Part shown: piece after piece, positions 62,169-64,000 of the stretch | How the letters are laid out: every line of letters begins with the position of its first letter | Numbering within the stretch: the first letter of the stretch is position 1 | Assembly: GCF_003337485.1 (NCBI RefSeq) | Contig: NZ_QPJJ01000008.1 | Location: forward strand, 122,758-186,757 | DNA: 64,000 nt | From: Saliterribacillus persicus | GTDB taxonomy: Bacteria > Bacillota > Bacilli > Bacillales > Amphibacillaceae | Direction: 5' to 3' | Translations under genes and position numbers: made by a program | Notes under the pieces: generated by a model | What the model was told of the DNA's origin: nothing | Databases searched by the model: none | The model's input: only the letters and a program-made list of their open reading frames with translations

Positions 62169-62492
62169 GTGGAAGAGCAGTCAGTACATCAGGTTCAAGG
62201 AGAAATCTCACCAACAAGTGGCAAGGCAATTACCGCACTCGTACTTGGAATTTTATCAATCATTATTCCTTATATCGGCCTTATCATTGGAATTGTAGGT
62301 ATTATATTTGCCGTATTAGCACTCAAGGAAATACAAAGAACAGGAAAGGCAGGAAGAGGTATGGCAATTGCCGGCCTCGTTACCAGTATTATTGGAACAG
62401 CACTTTATGCGCTCATTATTGGCTTTTTAATTTTAGGATTAGCTATCTTTATGGAAAACGACTCCTATATGTATGTCATTAGTATGTTGTAA
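62169..62492 (+). CDS. Small DUF4190-type membrane protein
   Basis: The 107-residue protein has a polar N-terminus, then two long hydrophobic segments. These flank KEIQRTGKAGRGMAIAGLVT, with GKAITALVLGILSIIIPYIG before it. This Gly-rich pattern is typical of the DUF4190 family. The GTG at 62169 is six bases after AAAGGAAG; the TTG two codons earlier is too near. Function is unknown. It is a single-gene unit, divergent from hpf. Confidence 0.75.
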   Translation: MEEQSVHQVQGEISPTSGKAITALVLGILSIIIPYIGLIIGIVGIIFAVLALKEIQRTGKAGRGMAIAGLVTSIIGTALYALIIGFLILGLAIFMENDSYMYVISML

Positions 62493-62534
62493 AAAAATGG
62501 TGCGGTCTCTAAAATAGAGTCCTGCACCATTTTT
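62493..62534. terminator. Bidirectional terminator between the DUF4190 gene and fliT
   Basis: AAAAATGGTGC / GCACCATTTTT encloses a second stem (CTCTA / TAGAG). A and T tracts lie on both sides, and it overlaps the fliT stop. Confidence 0.8.
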
Positions 62535-62886
62535 AATTTTTTGAATCCATAAACATTCCATCGTGTCCGGATAGTTTTTGATATGGATTCACATATTTTT
62601 CATTTGATGATTTTTGTTTTTTAACAGATCGCATTTCTTTTTTTAAATCGAAAAAGATTATTGCTAGCATCTTTTGCAAGCGCCCATCTAGTTCTATTAT
62701 TTCCTGCCCTTTTTTTGTTTCTTCTTCACTAAAGGGTGCTTTTATTTCCTTTAGCAGAACTTCTCGTTCATCCAATAATGTATTAATCTTTTCTATGACT
62801 TCTTCTCTATCCTCACTACTTGTAGCCTTTTCAGCCTCTTCTATTAAGCTGTTCGTTAACTTATATAGTTTCAGGATCTTATCCAT
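62533..62886 (-). CDS. fliT: Flagellar protein FliT
   Basis: The 117-residue helical protein (LYKLTNSLIEEAEKATSSED, INTLLDEREVLLKEI) fits the FliT/YvyD-neighbour family of flagellar export chaperones. Low sequence conservation is normal. It overlaps the fliS stop (TAATG), so it is translationally coupled. In other flagellates FliT binds FliD; no fliD is in the neighbouring position here. Confidence 0.8.
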   Translation of the reverse strand: MDKILKLYKLTNSLIEEAEKATSSEDREEVIEKINTLLDEREVLLKEIKAPFSEEETKKGQEIIELDGRLQKMLAIIFFDLKKEMRSVKKQKSSNEKYVNPYQKLSGHDGMFMDSKN

Positions 62887-63293
62887 TAAGCTTTTGCACC
62901 ACGGCCGTATTGACGAATACGTTCTTGTTTAATGACTTCTTTCCAAGTATTACGAAAATCTAATACCATCTCTTCTGCTTTTTTTAATTCTTCTAAATCA
63001 TTTTTTAGATTTGCTTGAACTAGAGAATGATTTATAAAGTCATATAAAGGCATCATTTGATTTGCTATTGGTGCTTTCTGATCTAGCGTAAGCATTAGTT
63101 CTCGAATGATATTTTGTGATTTTTGGATCATTGTATTTTTCAATTCATAATTCCCTGTTTCTATACCTTTTCTTGCTTGCTTAATAAATTTCAAGCATCC
63201 GTTATATAACATTAGGGTCAGCTCTGCTGGTGTTGCTGTGTTAACGGAATTATCTTGATATACTTGATATGCTTGATATGCTTGATTTGTCAT
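62886..63293 (-). CDS. fliS: Flagellin export chaperone FliS
   Basis: FliS holds flagellin unfolded before export. The 135-residue protein has the family pattern AYQVYQDNSVNTATPAELTL, MLYNGCLKFIKQARKGIE, and LMLTLDQKAPIANQMMPLYD near the middle. It starts 20 bases after flaG, the place normally taken by fliD. Confidence 0.95.
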   Translation of the reverse strand: MTNQAYQAYQVYQDNSVNTATPAELTLMLYNGCLKFIKQARKGIETGNYELKNTMIQKSQNIIRELMLTLDQKAPIANQMMPLYDFINHSLVQANLKNDLEELKKAEEMVLDFRNTWKEVIKQERIRQYGRGAKA

Positions 63294-63313
63294 TCATAAT
63301 TCTCCTTTTTTAC

Positions 63314-63676
63314 TTAAATCTTTTCATCAACTATAAAGCCCATAAGCTCTGCCATTGATGCGTAGACATCGAGTAATTTCTTTGGTGGAATTTCCTTAAC
63401 AATTTCATCAGTATCAGGATCTACTACTGTAACATAGTACTCCTCTAATTTCTCATGGTATTCATAGCGTACATTGGTAAAGGAAGGTTCTAAAAACGAA
63501 TTTAAACTTTCAACAAGTGCTTTAGCATCATCTTTGGATAATTCTTTTTCACTTATCTCTTGTTTTACTGCTGCTTGCTTATCCGCATCAGACATTTCAC
63601 GAAAAGTATTGGTCCCCTCAGGTGGTTCTATTTTTGTTACAATGGACGATCCCGCAATTATTTTCCCAACCTCCAT
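63314..63676 (-). CDS. flaG: Flagellar protein FlaG
   Basis: The 120-residue protein has a flexible N-terminal half and a FlaG domain: LSKDDAKALVESLNSFLEPS, VRYEYHEKLEEYYVTVVDPD, EIVKEIPPKKLLDVYASMAE. Its role, filament length or assembly, is known only loosely. A SigD promoter lies just upstream, so flaG-fliS-fliT form a late flagellar operon. In B. subtilis yvyC (flaG) is followed by fliD. Confidence 0.9.
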   Translation of the reverse strand: MEVGKIIAGSSIVTKIEPPEGTNTFREMSDADKQAAVKQEISEKELSKDDAKALVESLNSFLEPSFTNVRYEYHEKLEEYYVTVVDPDTDEIVKEIPPKKLLDVYASMAELMGFIVDEKI

Positions 63677-63713
63677 AATACTGCCATCTCCTCTATCTAT
63701 TCAGTTTCTATTT

Positions 63714-63740
63714 ATATCGGCAATATCTCAAAAAGGTTAA
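63714..63740 (-). promoter_or_regulatory. SigD (flagellar sigma) promoter of flaG-fliS-fliT
   Basis: On the minus strand TTAA-N15-GCCGATAT matches SigD (TAAA-N15-GCCGATAT) with a perfect -10 and one mismatch in the -35. It starts about 38 bases before the flaG ATG. Confidence 0.88.
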
Positions 63741-64000
63741 GCGGACATCCTAATTATATTAGCAATGAGTATTTTTCGTAATTTCAAGTATTGAAATCGT
63801 TTTTTAAATTATGCATAATATTTCTCTTCTTTAATGAAAGGGCACTGTGTATGTTTTATTTCTATATTTCGAATTAATGAAGAATTGAATTACCTTATAA
63901 GCAAAAAAGAGGCTGGGACAAAACTCAGTATAAAAAATGAAAAATCGCACCATTCCAAATAATTGGAAGGTGCGATTTTTTTATTGGTTCAGCTATTTTA
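63741..64000. other. Intergenic end of window; GGCTGGGACA-type repeat and hairpin
   Basis: No coding region is supported. Bases 63907-63928 read AAGAGGCTGGGACAAAACTC, a motif that I associate with dispersed intergenic elements of several Firmicutes. A strong hairpin follows. The window ends before the next gene. Confidence 0.45.
63940..63982 (+). terminator. Terminator-like hairpin at the end of the window
   Basis: AAAAATCGCACC pairs with GGTGCGATTTTT, and TTCCAA with TTGGAA inside, with one bulged A. It ends in T7 on the plus strand and has an A tract before it, so it could work in either direction. Confidence 0.75.

Overview
This is a chromosomal core segment of a low-GC, AT-rich member of the Bacillaceae. 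The gene order (cggR-gapA-pgk-tpiA-gpmI-eno; crh-whiA-yvcK-rapZ-trxB; hprK-lgt-ppaX-yvoF; uvrBA; ftsEX-ctpB-minJ; prfB-secA-hpf-fliTS-flaG) is that of Bacillus and relatives. Ribosome binding sites are strong GGAGG-type, start codons include GTG and TTG, and intrinsic terminators are plentiful. RF3 and a fused FecCD permease suggest the Oceanobacillus/Virgibacillus side of the family, but the genus cannot be settled from sequence reading alone. I saw no insertion sequences, prophage or CRISPR.

Layout. 1-2.5 kb: end of an alpha/beta hydrolase, then ptsH-ptsI. 2.5-6.9 kb: membrane diguanylate cyclase and a Fur-controlled siderophore uptake pair (binding lipoprotein plus double-length permease, no ATPase). 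6.9-14.1 kb: the complete lower-glycolysis operon under CggR. 14-15.4 kb: small glutaredoxin and L-lactate dehydrogenase. 15.5-23.3 kb: a sulfur/methionine cluster driven by two tandem SAM-I riboswitches (metY fused to a CoA-binding domain, an Ssu/Tau-type ABC importer, an AMP-forming acyl-CoA synthetase). A third SAM-I aptamer then precedes a glycolate/lactate-oxidase homologue that has lost its catalytic residues. 23.3-24.6 kb: two small proteins, tRNA-Arg(CCG) and a CtsR-controlled clpP. 25-31 kb: crh-whiA-yvcK-rapZ, trxB and a TPR protein. 31-35.6 kb: hprK-lgt-ppaX-yvoF and a divergent GlpD-like flavoprotein. 35.8-42.5 kb: yvlCD, yojF-bshB2 (bacillithiol) and uvrBA. 42.6-48.9 kb: a small lipoprotein, prfC, a SWIM-SNF2 helicase and an unknown anchored protein. 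49-57 kb: small alarmone synthetase, then a cell-division/wall cluster (minJ, ctpB, M23 peptidase, ftsX, ftsE) and a YitT-family protein. 57-64 kb: prfB with a programmed frameshift, secA, a 545-base gap holding a possible small-peptide gene, hpf, and a flagellar group with a SigD promoter but no fliD.

How the parts fit. HPr (ptsH), Crh and HPr kinase/phosphorylase all lie in this window, so the serine-phosphorylation arm of carbon catabolite control is encoded here next to glycolysis. The sulfur cluster is the most distinctive region. The two tandem riboswitches each have their own terminator and form a two-step SAM gate. The genes behind them join organosulfur import, CoA chemistry and homocysteine synthesis, and end in a SAM-sensing leader for a pseudoenzyme. 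The second unusual place is the hpf-secA gap, where a promoter, a Shine-Dalgarno site that can be masked by a hairpin, a 24-residue hydrophobic cationic ORF and a terminator line up on the minus strand.
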